Source of the DNA: DATBQN01 sp963799925
Lineage (GTDB): Bacteria > Acidobacteriota > Thermoanaerobaculia > Multivoradales > UBA5704
Direction: 5' to 3'
Length of the DNA: 64,000 bases
Assembly: GCA_963799925.1 (NCBI GenBank)
Contig: CAWCYZ010000004.1
Location: 806,001 to 870,000, forward strand
The notes below the pieces were generated by a model. The model saw nothing but the letters and a program-made list of their open reading frames with translations. It ran no database searches and was not told the DNA's origin. A program made the position numbers and the translations under genes. Shown piece by piece: positions 11,801 through 22,191 of the stretch (positions within the stretch are counted from its first letter, which is position 1; the number at the start of each line of letters is the position of its first letter).

Positions 11801-13740
11801 GTCGCCTACCTGACGGTGCCCGACCCCGGCCGGCGCGCCGCCGACCTGCCGTCCGCCCTGCGCGGCTTCCTGCGCCAGCGGCTCCCCGAGCACATGGTGC
11901 CGGCGGCCTTCGTCGTCCTCGCCGCGCTGCCGCTCACCCCCAACGGCAAGCTCGACCGGAAGGCCCTCCCCGCCCCCGAGTGGGCCGGCGGCGCGGCGCC
12001 GGCGGCGCCGCGCAACGCGCTCGAGGAGAAGCTGGCGCGGATCTGGCGCGAGGTGCTGCGCGCCGAGCGCGTCGGCATCCACGACAACTTCTTCGAGCTG
12101 GGCGGCGACTCGATCCTCGGCATCCAGGTGATCTCGAAGCTCGCCCAGGAGGGCTGGCGCCTGACGCCGCGGCAGCTCTTCGAGCGGCCGACGGTCGCCG
12201 GCCTCGCCGCCGTCGCCCAGCCGGTCGCCGCGCTCGCGGGGGGCGCTGGGATCGAGGGGATCGATGCCGGGGAGCCCCTCGACGGCCCGGTGCCGCTCAC
12301 CCCGGTGCAGCGCTGGTTCCTCGACCAGGATCTCCCCGCTCCCGAGCACTTCAACCAGGCCGTGCTGCTGGAGACCGCCGAGCCGCTCGACGCCGGCCGG
12401 CTCGACGCGGCCCTGGGGCGGACCGTCGCCCACCACGACGCCCTGGCGCTCCGCTTCGCGCCGGCATCGGCTCCAGCGGCGGCCGCCGAGCGGCCGGCGT
12501 GGCAGGCGGTGGCCGGTGGGCCGGAGCGGCGGACGCGGCCGGCGCGATCCGCCTGGCGCGGGTCGACCTCGCCGCGCTGCCCGCGGCGCGGCGCAGCCGC
12601 GCCATCGAGGCCGCCGCGGCGGCGGTGCAGGCGAGCCTCGACCTCGCCCGCGGCCCGCTGCTGCGCGCCGTGCTCTTCGCCGTCGGCGCCGGCGCCGGCG
12701 CCGACGCGTCGATGGCCGGCCGCAGGCGGACCGGCTGCTCCTCGTCGTCCATCACCTGGTGATCGACGGCGTGTCGTGGCGCGTGCTGCTCGAGGACCTG
12801 GAGACCGCCTATCGCCAGCTCGCCGCCGGCGCGGCGGTGCTCCTGCCCGCGCGCACGGCGCCGTTCGCGCGCTGGGCCCGGCGGCTCGCCGAGCACGCGC
12901 GGTCGCCGGCGGCGCTCGCCGAGGCGGCCGCCTGGCTGGCGCCGGCCGGCGCCGCGCCGCCGCCCCTCCCCGTCGACCGGCGCGCCGGCGAGAACACCGT
13001 CGGGAGCCTCCGCGGGGCGGCCGTCGCTCTCACGCCGGAGGCGACGCGCGCCCTCCTCCAGGAGGCGCCGCGCGCCTACCGCACGCAGATCAACGACCTC
13101 CTCCTCGCCGCGCTCGCCCAGGCCTTCGCCGCCTGGACCGGCAGCCCGCGCCTGCTGGTCGAGCTCGAGGGGCACGGCCGCGAGGAGCTCTTCGCCGACC
13201 TCGACCTCTCGCGCACCGTCGGCTGGTTCACCGCCATCTACCCGGTGCGGCTCGACCTCGGCGGCAGCGCCGCCGAGGGAGCGCCCGACGGCGCGGCGAT
13301 CAAGGCGGTCAAGGAGCAGCTGCGCGCCGTCCCCGGCCGCGGCCTCGCCTTCGGCCTGGTGCGCTACCTGGGCGAGGGCCCGAGCGCTTCGGGTACGGCG
13401 GCGGCGCTCGCCGCGCTGCCGCGCGCCGAGGTGGTCTTCAACTACCTCGGGCAGCTCGATCAGGCGGTGGCCCCCGGGCGCCTCTTCCGCCCCTCCCGCG
13501 AGTCGTCGGGACCGTCGCGGAGCCCGCGCCAGCGCCGGCCGCATCTCCTGGAGATCACCGCCAGCGTCGTCGAGGGGCGGCTGCAGGTGGCCTGGTCCTA
13601 CAGCGCCAACCGCCATCGCCCGGAGACGATCGAGCGCCTGGCCGCCCTCTACCGCGAGCGGCTCGAGGCCCTGATCGCCCACTGCGCGGCGGCCGCCCCC
13701 GGCGCCGCGACGCCGTCGGATTTCCCCCTGGCGCGGCTCG
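8890..13740 (+). CDS. NRPS module 3: C - A (Thr-like) - T - E
   Basis: The condensation domain (about 8935-10290; LSFAQERLWFLDQL, LHHIAADGWS) is followed by an adenylation domain (about 10340-11970) whose pocket reads D-F-W-S-V-G-M-V-H, threonine-like. The carrier domain (about 12000-12230) carries GGDSIL, the variant usual before epimerization domains. An epimerization domain follows (about 12280-13730) with VHHLVIDGVSWR and FNYLGQ. The expected product is a D-Thr (or D-allo-Thr) unit, which fits the DCL-type condensation domain of the next module. This is the most damaged module: ten of the sixteen frame changes fall here, six of them within about 340 bp (10215-10550). Each local stretch still reads as a normal NRPS in some frame. 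Confidence 0.78.
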
Positions 13741-13749
13741 AGCCGCGCC

Positions 13750-16700
13750 AGCTCGACCGGCTGATCGCCGCCGCCCCGGGCCGGGTGGAGGACGTCTATC
13801 CCGCCTCCTACGTCCAGGAGGGGCTCCTCTTCCACTCGCTGGGCGCCCCCGGGTCCGGCGTCTACATCGTCCAGCTCAGCCTCGCCTACAGCCTGGACCT
13901 GGACGTCGCCGCCTTCGAGCGCACCTGGGCGCGGCTCGTCGCCCGCCACCCGGTGCTGCGCACCGGCTTCGCCTACGACGACGCCGGGCGCGCCCTGCAG
14001 ATCGTCCTGCAGCAGGTCGACGCTCCCCTGGGAGCGGCTGGACTGGAGCGCGCTCTCCGCCGCGGAGGTCGAGGCGCGCTGGCGCGAGCTGGTCGCCGCC
14101 GACCGCCGCCGCGGCTTGGATCTCGGGCGGCCGCCGCTCCTGCGCTTCACCTTCGTCCGCACGGCGACCGTCTACCGCTTCCTGTGGAGCCACCATCACC
14201 TGCTCCTCGACGGCTGGTCGATGCCGATCCTGATGCGCGAGCTCGTCGCCCTCTACGAAGGGCGCGAGGCCGAGCTGCCGCCGCCGCGCCCCTACCGCGA
14301 CTACGTCGCCTGGCTGCTCGGCCGCGACCTCGCCCCGGCGGAGGGCTTCTTCCGCTCGATGCTCGCCGGCTTCGCCGCGCCGACGCCCCTCGGGATCGAT
14401 CGCGCCGCGGCGGCGGGAACGGGCGGGGAGAGCGCCGGTCCGGCCGGCCGGGCGGTGGTCAGCGGGCCGGTGCCGCCCGACACCAGCGGCGCCCTGCGCG
14501 GCTTCGTGCGCCGCCACCAGCTCACCCTGAACACCCTGATGCAGGGGGCCTGGGCGCTCCTCCTCGCCCGCGCCAGCGGCGAGGACGACGTCGTCTTCGG
14601 CGCCGTCTCCTCCGGCCGCTCGGTGCCGCTCGAGGGGATCGACGCCATGGTGGGCCTGTTCATCAACACCCTGCCGGTGCGGGTCGACGCGACGCCCTCC
14701 CAGCCGCTCCTCCCCTGGCTCCAGGCGCTCCAGGAGCGCCAGGTCGAGATGCGGCAGCACGAGTACAGCCCGCTCGCCCAGGTCCGCTCGTGGAGCGACA
14801 TCCCCGCCGGCCAGCCGCTCTTCGAGACCATCCTCGCCTTCGAGAACTATCCGGTGGAGGAGTCGGTGCGCGAGCAGGCCGACAGCGGCCTGATCAGCGC
14901 CGACACCGTCGAGCAGACCAACTTCCCGCTCAACCTGGTCGTGGTGCCGGGCTCGCGGGTGCGCCTGCGCATCGCCTACGACACGGCGCGCCTCGAGCGC
15001 ACCGCGGCGGCGCGGCTGATGGGCGGGCTGCAGACCCTCCTCGCCGCGATGCTCGCCGACGCCGGCGCGACCCTGGGCGAGCTGTCCTCGCTCACCCCGG
15101 CCGAGCGGCACCAGATGCTCGTCGAGTGGAACGCCGCCGAGCGCGCCCTGCCGGCCCCGGCGCCGCTCCACCGCCTGATCGAGCGCCGCGCCGCCCGCGG
15201 CCCGCTCGAGCCCGCCCTGGTGTGGAAGGGGCGGACGGCGACGATCGGCGAGGTCGACTCGGCTGCCGACCGGCTCGCCCGTCGGCTGCGCGCTCTCGGC
15301 GTCGGGCCGGAGGTGCGGGTGGGGGTCCTCGCCGAGCGCTCGGCGGAGATGGTCGTCGGCCTCCTCGCCGTGCTCAAGGCGGGCGGCGCCTACGTGCCGC
15401 TCGACCCCAACCTGCCCGAGGAGCGGCTGAGCTTCATGATCGCCGACGCCGCGACCCCGGTCGTGCTGGCGCCGGCGGCGCTCGCCGGGCGCGTGCCGCC
15501 GGCCGCCCTCGCCGTGGCGCTCGACGGCGCCGGCTGGGCGCCGGAGAGCGCCGGCGGGGCCGGTCCCGATGCGGCGGCCGATCTGCCGCTCGATCCTCCG
15601 CTCGAGGTGCCGCTCGACGCCGCCGCCTACGTCATCTACACCTCGGGCTCGACCGGCCGGCCGAAGGGGGTCGTCGTCTCCCACCGGTCGATCGCCAACC
15701 GCGTCTACCAGCAGATGGCGGCCGACCTCGCGGCGCCGTCGCGGGTGCTGCAGAACGCGGCGGTCAGCTTCGACATCTCGGTGATCGAGATCTTCGGCAC
15801 CCTCGCCGCCCCGCGGGCGGTGCTGGTGCTCCCCGAGCCGGACCGCCAGCGCGACCCGGCCTACGTGCTGCCGCTCCTCGCCGCCGAGCGCATCACCCAC
15901 GCGTCCTTCCCGCCGGCGCTCCTCGCGGTGCTCCTGGAGCAGGAGGCATTCGACGCCCTCGGCGACCTGCGCCTGGTCATCACCGGCTCGGAGACGGTGG
16001 TCGCCGACCTCCCGGCGCGCTTCTACGCCCGCTCGGCGGCGGACCTCGTGCAGCGCTACGGCCCGACCGAGGCGACGATCTCGACGACCTCCTGGACCTG
16101 CCGCCGCGACGTCGGCGAGCGGGTGCTGCCGATCGGCCGGCCGATCGCCGGCGCCGAGGTCTACCTCCTCGACCGCGGGATGAGCCCGGTGCCGGTCGGC
16201 GTCGCCGGCGAGGCGGCGATCGGCGGCCCCGGCGTCGCCCGCGGCTATCTCGGCCGCCCCGACCTGACCGCCGCCGCCTTCGTGCCCAGCCCGCTCGCCG
16301 GCGCCGCGCCCGGAGCCCGCGTCTATCGCACCGGCGACCTGGCGCGCTACCGGCCGGACGGCGCCCTCGAGTTCGTCGGCCGCATCGACGGCCAGGTCAA
16401 GATCCGCGGCTTCCGGGTGGAGCTGGGGGAGGTCGAGTCGGCCTTGGTCGCCCTGCCGGGGATCTCCCGCGCCGCGGTGGTGGCGCGGCTCGAGCCCTCC
16501 GGCACGCGGAGCCTCGTCGCCTACCTGGTGCCGCAGGGGGAGGGCGCCCCGCCCGCCGCCGAGCTGCGCGCCCGCCTCGCCGAGCGCCTGCCGGCCTACA
16601 TGGTGCCGGCCGCCTTCGTCGCCGTCCCCGAGCTGCCGCTGGCGCCGACCGGCAAGGTCGACCGCCGCGCCCTCGCCCAGCGCGAGGTCGACTCGGCGCC

Positions 16701-16960
16701 CGAGCGGGCGGGCGCCGTGGTGCCGCGGACGCCGGTCGAGATGGAGCTCGCCGGCATCTGGGCGCAGGTGCTGCGCCGCGACGTCGGCGACGTGCACGAG
16801 GACTTCTTCGCCTTGGGCGGCCACTCGCTCCTCGCCACCCAGGTGATCTCGCGGCGTGCGCCAGGCGTTCGCGGTCGAGCTGCCGCTCGCGGCGCTCTTC
16901 GAGTCGCCCACCGTCGCCGGCCTCGCGGCGGCGATCGAGACGGCGCGCGCCGCGGGCGGC
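13750..16960 (+). CDS. NRPS module 4: C (D-L type) - A (unassigned specificity) - T
   Basis: The condensation domain (about 13760-15110) begins VEDVYPASYVQEGLLFH and has HHLLLDGWS, the D-L type expected after an epimerization domain. The adenylation domain (about 15160-16690) has SFDISVIEIF at A4 and QRYGPTEAT at A5. The pocket reads D-I-I-A-I-G-R-I-S, resembling module 2 rather than the threonine modules and not a code I recognise. The carrier domain has EDFFALGGHSLL near 16800-16830. An extra C near 14030 shifts phase 0 to phase 1. An extra G near 16852 (TCGCGGCGTGCG) shifts phase 1 to phase 2 just after the carrier motif. Confidence 0.8.
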
Positions 16961-16969
16961 GGCGAGGCG

Positions 16970-18370
16970 CCGCCGCCCCTCGTGCCGCAGCCGCGCCCGG
17001 CCGGCTTCGCGCCGCCGCTCTCCTTCGCCCAGGAGCGGCTCTGGTTCCTCGATCGGATGCAGCCCGGCACCGCGGCCTACAACCTGCCGAGCGCGGTGCG
17101 CCTCGAGGGGCGGCTCGACGTCGCCGCCTTCCGCCGCACGCTCCAGGAGGTGGTGCGCCGCCACGAGGCCCTGCGCACGACCTTCTCGCTGACCGGCGCC
17201 GGCCCGGTCCAGGCGATCGCGCCGCGGGTCGACCTCCCCGTGCCGCTGGTCGATCTCGCGGCGGTCGCCGCGCCGCTCGCCGAGCCCGAGGTGCGGCGGC
17301 TGGTGCTCGCCGAGGCGCGGCGCTCGTTCGACCTCGCCGCCGGGCCGCTGGTGCGCGCGGCGCTGGTGCGCACCGCCGCCGCCGAGCACGTCTCGCTCTT
17401 CACCCTCCACCACGTGGTCTCGGACGGCTGGTCGATGGGGGTGCTGGTCGAAGAGGTCGCCGCGCTCTACGGCGCCTTCGCCCAGGGCTCGCGGTCGCCG
17501 CTGCCGGAGCTGGCGGTCCAGTACGCCGACTTCGCGATCTGGCAGCGCGGCTGGCTCGCCGGCGCGGTGCTCGCGGCCCAGCTCGACTACTGGCGCCGGA
17601 GGCTCGCCGGCGCGGCGCCGCTCGACCTCGCGATCGACCGGCCGCGGCCGCCGGTGCAGCGCTACCACGGCGCCAACGAGCCGTTCGCGATCCCCGCCGA
17701 GCCGGCGCGCGCGCTCCTCGCGCTCGGCCGCCAGCAGGGCTTGACCTCCTACATCACGCTCCTCGCCGCCTTCCAGGCGCTCCTCCACCGCTACACCGGG
17801 CAGGACGACGTCGTCCTCGGCTCGACCGTCGCCGGGCGCAACCACCGCGAGCTCGAGCCGCTGATCGGCTTCTTCGTCAACTCGATCGCCATCCGCACCG
17901 ACCTCGCCGGCCGGCCGAGCTTCGCGGCGCTCCTCGGCAGGGTGCGCGAGACCGTGCTCGGCGCCCTCGGCCACCAGGACCTGCCGTTCGAGAAGCTGGT
18001 CGCCGAGCTGCAGCCCGAGCGCGACCTGTCGCGCTCGCCGCTCTTCCAGGTCGTCTTCCAGCTGCAGACGACGGTGGGCGAGCCGCTGGCGCTCCCCGGC
18101 CTGGTGCTGCGGCCGGTCGCGGCGGGCCCCGAGACCGCCGCCAAGTTCGACCTCGTGCTCAACATGCGCGAGGGGGGCGGCGCCCTCGCCGGCACCTTCA
18201 AGTACAACACCGACCTCTTCGACCGCGCGACGCTGGCGCGGATGGCGGCGCACCTCGGCGCCCTCGCCGCGGCGGCGGCCGCTCACCCGCGGCAGCCGCT
18301 CGTCGAGCTGCCGCTCCTGGCGCCGGCCGAGCGCCAGCAGCTCGTCGCCGAGTGGAACCCGCGGCCGGCC
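16970..18370 (+). CDS. NRPS module 5: condensation domain (L-L type)
   Basis: Condensation domain with LSFAQERLWFLDRMQ at the start and LHHVVSDGWSMG as the active site, open in phase 2 from the end of module 4 to about 18365. It should join the chain to the final threonine-like unit. The linker EWNPRPA runs into an extra G near 18365. Deleting that G would read PAAVADIPAAPLHERF and fuse this domain directly to the adenylation domain downstream, so a separate subunit is unlikely. Confidence 0.8.
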
Positions 18371-18374
18371 GGCG

Positions 18375-21300
18375 GTGGCGGACATCCCGGCCGCGCCGCT
18401 CCACGAGCGCTTCGCCCTCGTCGCGACACTCGACCCGCAGGCGCCGGCCGCGACCTTCGGCGAGGAGACCTTGACCTATGGCGACCTCGAGCGGCAGGCG
18501 AACTGCCTCGCCCGGCACCTGCTCGCCCAGGGAGTCCGCCCGGGCGACCTCGTCGGGCTCTGCCTCGAGCGCTCGCTCGACATCCCGCTCGCCATCCTCG
18601 CCGTGCTCAAGGCCGGCGGCGCCTACCTGCCGCTCGATCCCGCCTATCCCGCCGAGCGCCTCGCCTGGATGCTCGAGGACAGCGGCGTCGCGGTGCTGGT
18701 GACCCAGGACCGCCTGGTCGACGGGCTACCCGGCGGGCGGCCGCTGCGCATCGTGCGCCTCGACGGCGAGCGGGAGGCGATCCTCGGCCTCGACGACGAG
18801 CCGCCGGCGGTCGCCGTCGTCCCCGAGCAGCCGGCCTACGTCATCTACACCTCGGGCTCGACGGGGAGGCCGAAGGGCGTCGTGGTGACCCACGCCGGCG
18901 TCGACCGGCTCCTCACCTCGACGGCGCCCTGGTTCGGCTTCGGTCCCGAGGACGTGTGGACCCTCTTCCACTCCTACGCCTTCGACTTCTCGGTGTGGGA
19001 GATCTGGGGGGCGCTCGCCTTCGGCGGCCGGCTGGTCGTCGTCCCCTACTGGGTCTCCCGCTCGCCCGAGGCGTTCTACCGGCTGCTGGCCGACGAGCGG
19101 GTGACGGTCCTCAACCAGACGCCGTCGGCCTTCCGCCAGCTCCTCTGGGCCGAGGGCGCCGCGGCGAAGGACGCGGCGGGCCCGCTCGCCCTGCGCCACG
19201 TGATCTTCGGCGGCGAGGCCCTCGAGCTCGCCAGCCTGGCGCCATGGTTCGCCCGCCACGGCGACGAGCGCCCGCGCCTGGTCAACATGTACGGCATCAC
19301 CGAGACGACGGTGCACGTCACCTACCGGCCGATCGCCCGCCGCGACCTCGACGCCGGGCGGGGGAGCGTCCTCGGCGTGCCCATCCCCGACCTCGCCGTC
19401 CACGTCCTCGACCGCGAGCTCGAGCCGCTGCCGGTCGGCGTGCCGGGCGAGCTCTTCGTCGGCGGCGACGGCGTCGCCATGGGATACCTGGGGCGGCCGG
19501 AGCTCACCGCCGAGCGCTTCGTCCCCGATCCGTTCGCCGGCGCGGGCGCGGGCGGGCCGGGAGGCCGCCTGTACCGGTCGGGGGACCGCGCCCGCCGGCT
19601 CCCCGACGGCGACCTCGAGTACCTGGGGCGTATCGACCAGCAGGTGAAGATCCGCGGCTTCCGCATCGAGCTGGGGGAGATCGAGGCGGCCCTGCTGGCT
19701 CATCGCGGCGTCCGCGAGGCGGTGGTCGTGGCGCGCCAGGACGCCGGCGAGCGCCGCCTCGTGGCCTACGTCGTCGGGACGGCCGGGCCGGAGGCGGCAC
19801 CGCCGGCGGCCGAGCTGCGGACCTTCCTCGCCGGGCGCCTCCCCGACTACATGCTCCCCGCCGCCGTGGTGCCTCTGGCGGCGCTGCCGCTCACCGCCAA
19901 CGGCAAGGTCGACCGCCGGGCGCTGCCGGCGCCCGAGGCCGCGGGCGCCGCCCAGGAGAAGGCGCACGCGGGACCGCGCAACGAGCTGGAGAGCTTCCTC
20001 CTGGGCTACTGGCAGGAGGCGCTGGGGGTGGCGCGGATCGGCATCGACGACAACTTCTTCGAGCTGGGCGGCAACTCGATCAACGGCGCGGTGCTGATCA
20101 GCCGGCTGCAGCAGGCGATCGGCGAGATCGTCCACGTGGTGGTGATCTTCGACTCGCCGACGGTGGCGCAGATGGCCGAGTACTTCGTCGACCAGCACCC
20201 CGCGGCGGTCGAGCGCCTCTTCGGGCGCGAGGCCCTGGGTGCCCGCGCCGGGGCCGCCGAGGCGGCGGCGCGGGTGACGCCGGAGGACGCCGTCCACTTC
20301 CGCCGGCTCATCCGCCCGCTGCCGGCCGGAGCCGCGGCCGCCGGGCGGACGGCGGCGCGGAAGAACCCGCCGGCCATCTTCGTGCTGGCGCCGCCGCGCT
20401 CGGGAACGACGCTGCTGCGGGTCATGCTCGCCGGCCATCCGCGGCTGTTCGCGCCGCCGGAGCTCGAGCTGCTGTCCCACGACACCCTGGCCGACCGCCG
20501 GGCCGCCTACAGCGGGCGCGACGCCTTCTGGCTCGAGGGCGCGGTGCGCGCCGTGATGGAGGCCCGCGCCTGCGATGCCGCGGCGGCCGAGGCGCTGCTC
20601 GACGAGGCGGAGCGCGAGGGCCTCTCGACGCTCGAGCTCTACGGCCGCCTCCAGAGCTGGCTGGGCGGCCGGACGCTGGTCGACAAGACGCCCTCTTACG
20701 CGCTCGACACCGCCATCCTCGAGCGGGCGGAGGCGGGGTTCGAGGCGCCGCTCTACCTCCACCTCCGGCGCCATCCCGCGGCGATGATCCGCTCCTTCGA
20801 GGAGGCGAAGCTCGATCAGATCTTCTTCCGCCAGGAGCACCCCTTCGCGCGCCGCCAGCTCGCCGAGCTCATCTGGCTCGTCTCGCACGAGAACATCCTC
20901 GCCTTCCTCCGCGGCGTGCCGGCGGAGCGCCAGCACGCGGTGCGCTTCGAGGACCTGCTGCGCGCGCCCGAGGCGACGCTCGAGCGGATCTGCGCCTTCC
21001 TGGGGATCGACTACGACCCGGCGATGGCGCGCCCCTACGCCGGCGGGCGCTCGCGCATGACGGACGGCATCCACGCCGAGTCGCGCATGCTGGGCGACGT
21101 CAAGTTCCGCCAGCACGGCAGGATCGACGCCGCGGTCGCCGATCGCTGGCGGCAGGAGCCAGGCCATCAGGCGCTGGGGAATCCGCTGGGGAATCCGCTG
21201 GGGAATCCGACCGCCGCGCTCGCCGAGCGCCTCGGCTACGCGCCGGAGGCGGCCGAGACCGCCGTCGCCGCGGCGCCCGCCGCCCGGCGCCGGCGGTCGC

Positions 21301-22142
21301 TCCTGGTGCCCCTGCAGACCGAGGGCAGCCGGCCGCCGTTCGTCTGCCTGCCGCCGGGCGGCGGCACGGTCCTCTGCTATGCCGAGCTGGCGCGCCAGCT
21401 CGGGCCGGAGCAGCCGTTCTACGGCATCCGGGCGAGCGGCCTGCGGGAAGGCGAAGAGCTCCTGCCGCGGATCGAGGAGATGGCCGAGCGCGCCCTGGGC
21501 GAGCTCGCGAGCCTCGATCCACAGGGGCCCTACCGCCTCGGCGGCTGGTCGTACGGCGGCTTCGTCGCCTACGAGATGGCCTGCCGGCTGCGCCAGCGCG
21601 GCAGGGAGGTCGCCCTCCTCGCGCTGATGGATCCGAGCGCCGCCGGGCTCGACGCCATGCAGCCGCTCGACGAGGCCGAGTTCCTCGCCAACGCCTTCGA
21701 GATGCTGCCCTTCACCCTCGACGACCTGCGGGCGCTCCCGCCGGCGGAGCGGCTCGGCCACGTCGTCGAGCTGGCGCGCTCGAGCGGCCTGTTCCGAGCC
21801 GATTTCGATCAGGCGGGCGCCGAGCGCACCCTCGCCGTCTATCAGGCCAACGCCGCGGCCATACGGCTCTACCGGCCGGGCCGCTACGCGGGCCGGGTGA
21901 CGCTCTTCCGGGCGGCCGAACGGAGGTTCGCCATCGCCGACCCGCTGCTCGGCTGGGGCGAGCTGGCGGCCGGCGGCGTCGATGTGCTCGACGTCCCCGG
22001 CCTGCACCGGAACATGATGAGCCGGCCGGCGGTCGAGACTCTCGGGCGCGACCTGCGCGCCTGCCTCGATCTCGCGGCCGGCGCGCCGCGCGACGGCGCG
22101 GCTCCCGCCGCGCCGCCGCAGCGTCCAGCCCCCATCCGCTGA
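18375..22142 (+). CDS. NRPS module 5 remainder: A (Thr-like) - T - sulfotransferase - thioesterase
   Basis: Uninterrupted 1255-codon reading frame; the GTG at 18375 is only the first usable start and probably lies inside a larger gene. A domain: residues about 1-515, with FDFSVWEIW, NMYGITETT and pocket D-F-W-S-I-G-M-V-H (Thr-like). Carrier: about 530-610, with the unusual GGNSIN. Sulfotransferase domain: about 655-925, with the PAPS 5'-phosphosulfate loop APPRSGTTLLR (residue 672 on) and the 3'-phosphate motif LRRHPAAMIRSF. A thrice-repeated 12-base linker encodes NPLGNPLGNPLG. Thioesterase: about 970-1240, with nucleophile GWSYGG (Ser1059), Asp in LMDPSA and His in GLHRNMM. A carrier-sulfotransferase-thioesterase tail resembles the polyketide enzyme CurM of curacin, where sulfation of a beta-hydroxyl leads to decarboxylative alkene formation. 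A terminal threonine would supply such a hydroxyl. Simple side-chain sulfation is the alternative. Confidence 0.85.
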   Translation: MADIPAAPLHERFALVATLDPQAPAATFGEETLTYGDLERQANCLARHLLAQGVRPGDLVGLCLERSLDIPLAILAVLKAGGAYLPLDPAYPAERLAWMLEDSGVAVLVTQDRLVDGLPGGRPLRIVRLDGEREAILGLDDEPPAVAVVPEQPAYVIYTSGSTGRPKGVVVTHAGVDRLLTSTAPWFGFGPEDVWTLFHSYAFDFSVWEIWGALAFGGRLVVVPYWVSRSPEAFYRLLADERVTVLNQTPSAFRQLLWAEGAAAKDAAGPLALRHVIFGGEALELASLAPWFARHGDERPRLVNMYGITETTVHVTYRPIARRDLDAGRGSVLGVPIPDLAVHVLDRELEPLPVGVPGELFVGGDGVAMGYLGRPELTAERFVPDPFAGAGAGGPGGRLYRSGDRARRLPDGDLEYLGRIDQQVKIRGFRIELGEIEAALLAHRGVREAVVVARQDAGERRLVAYVVGTAGPEAAPPAAELRTFLAGRLPDYMLPAAVVPLAALPLTANGKVDRRALPAPEAAGAAQEKAHAGPRNELESFLLGYWQEALGVARIGIDDNFFELGGNSINGAVLISRLQQAIGEIVHVVVIFDSPTVAQMAEYFVDQHPAAVERLFGREALGARAGAAEAAARVTPEDAVHFRRLIRPLPAGAAAAGRTAARKNPPAIFVLAPPRSGTTLLRVMLAGHPRLFAPPELELLSHDTLADRRAAYSGRDAFWLEGAVRAVMEARACDAAAAEALLDEAEREGLSTLELYGRLQSWLGGRTLVDKTPSYALDTAILERAEAGFEAPLYLHLRRHPAAMIRSFEEAKLDQIFFRQEHPFARRQLAELIWLVSHENILAFLRGVPAERQHAVRFEDLLRAPEATLERICAFLGIDYDPAMARPYAGGRSRMTDGIHAESRMLGDVKFRQHGRIDAAVADRWRQEPGHQALGNPLGNPLGNPTAALAERLGYAPEAAETAVAAAPAARRRRSLLVPLQTEGSRPPFVCLPPGGGTVLCYAELARQLGPEQPFYGIRASGLREGEELLPRIEEMAERALGELASLDPQGPYRLGGWSYGGFVAYEMACRLRQRGREVALLALMDPSAAGLDAMQPLDEAEFLANAFEMLPFTLDDLRALPPAERLGHVVELARSSGLFRADFDQAGAERTLAVYQANAAAIRLYRPGRYAGRVTLFRAAERRFAIADPLLGWGELAAGGVDVLDVPGLHRNMMSRPAVETLGRDLRACLDLAAGAPRDGAAPAAPPQRPAPIR

Positions 22143-22191
22143 GGGCCGGGCCAGGCGATCCCTAGAGCCACGGCGAGGTCGCCGCGGCGGC

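Larger units (their letters stand above)
2226..22142 (+). other. Five-module NRPS locus, broken by about 16 frame changes as sequenced
   Basis: One continuous NRPS assembly line in the order C-A-T / C-A-T / C-A-T-E / C-A-T / C-A-T-ST-TE. The GTG at 2226 has GGAG about 6 nt upstream. All core motifs are intact, yet the reading frame changes near 4400, 6787, 9120, 9330, 10215, 10288, 10320, 10400, 10493, 10548, 11733, 12520, 12710, 14030, 16852 and 18365. Eleven changes behave as +1 and five as -1, so the net frame is restored (+6). Several sit in short G or C runs; for example, an extra G near 10548 converts GILGILKAGG into noise. Either these are uncorrected assembly errors in near-identical modules or the gene is decaying. 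Intact motifs between the shifts favour errors. No MbtH, PPTase or exporter lies nearby. Confidence 0.85.

Noticed and set aside
18375..18400. True start of a separate NRPS subunit at GTG 18375
   Set aside because: Removing one G near 18365 joins the upstream C domain to the A domain in the normal linker; no ribosome-binding site precedes the GTG.
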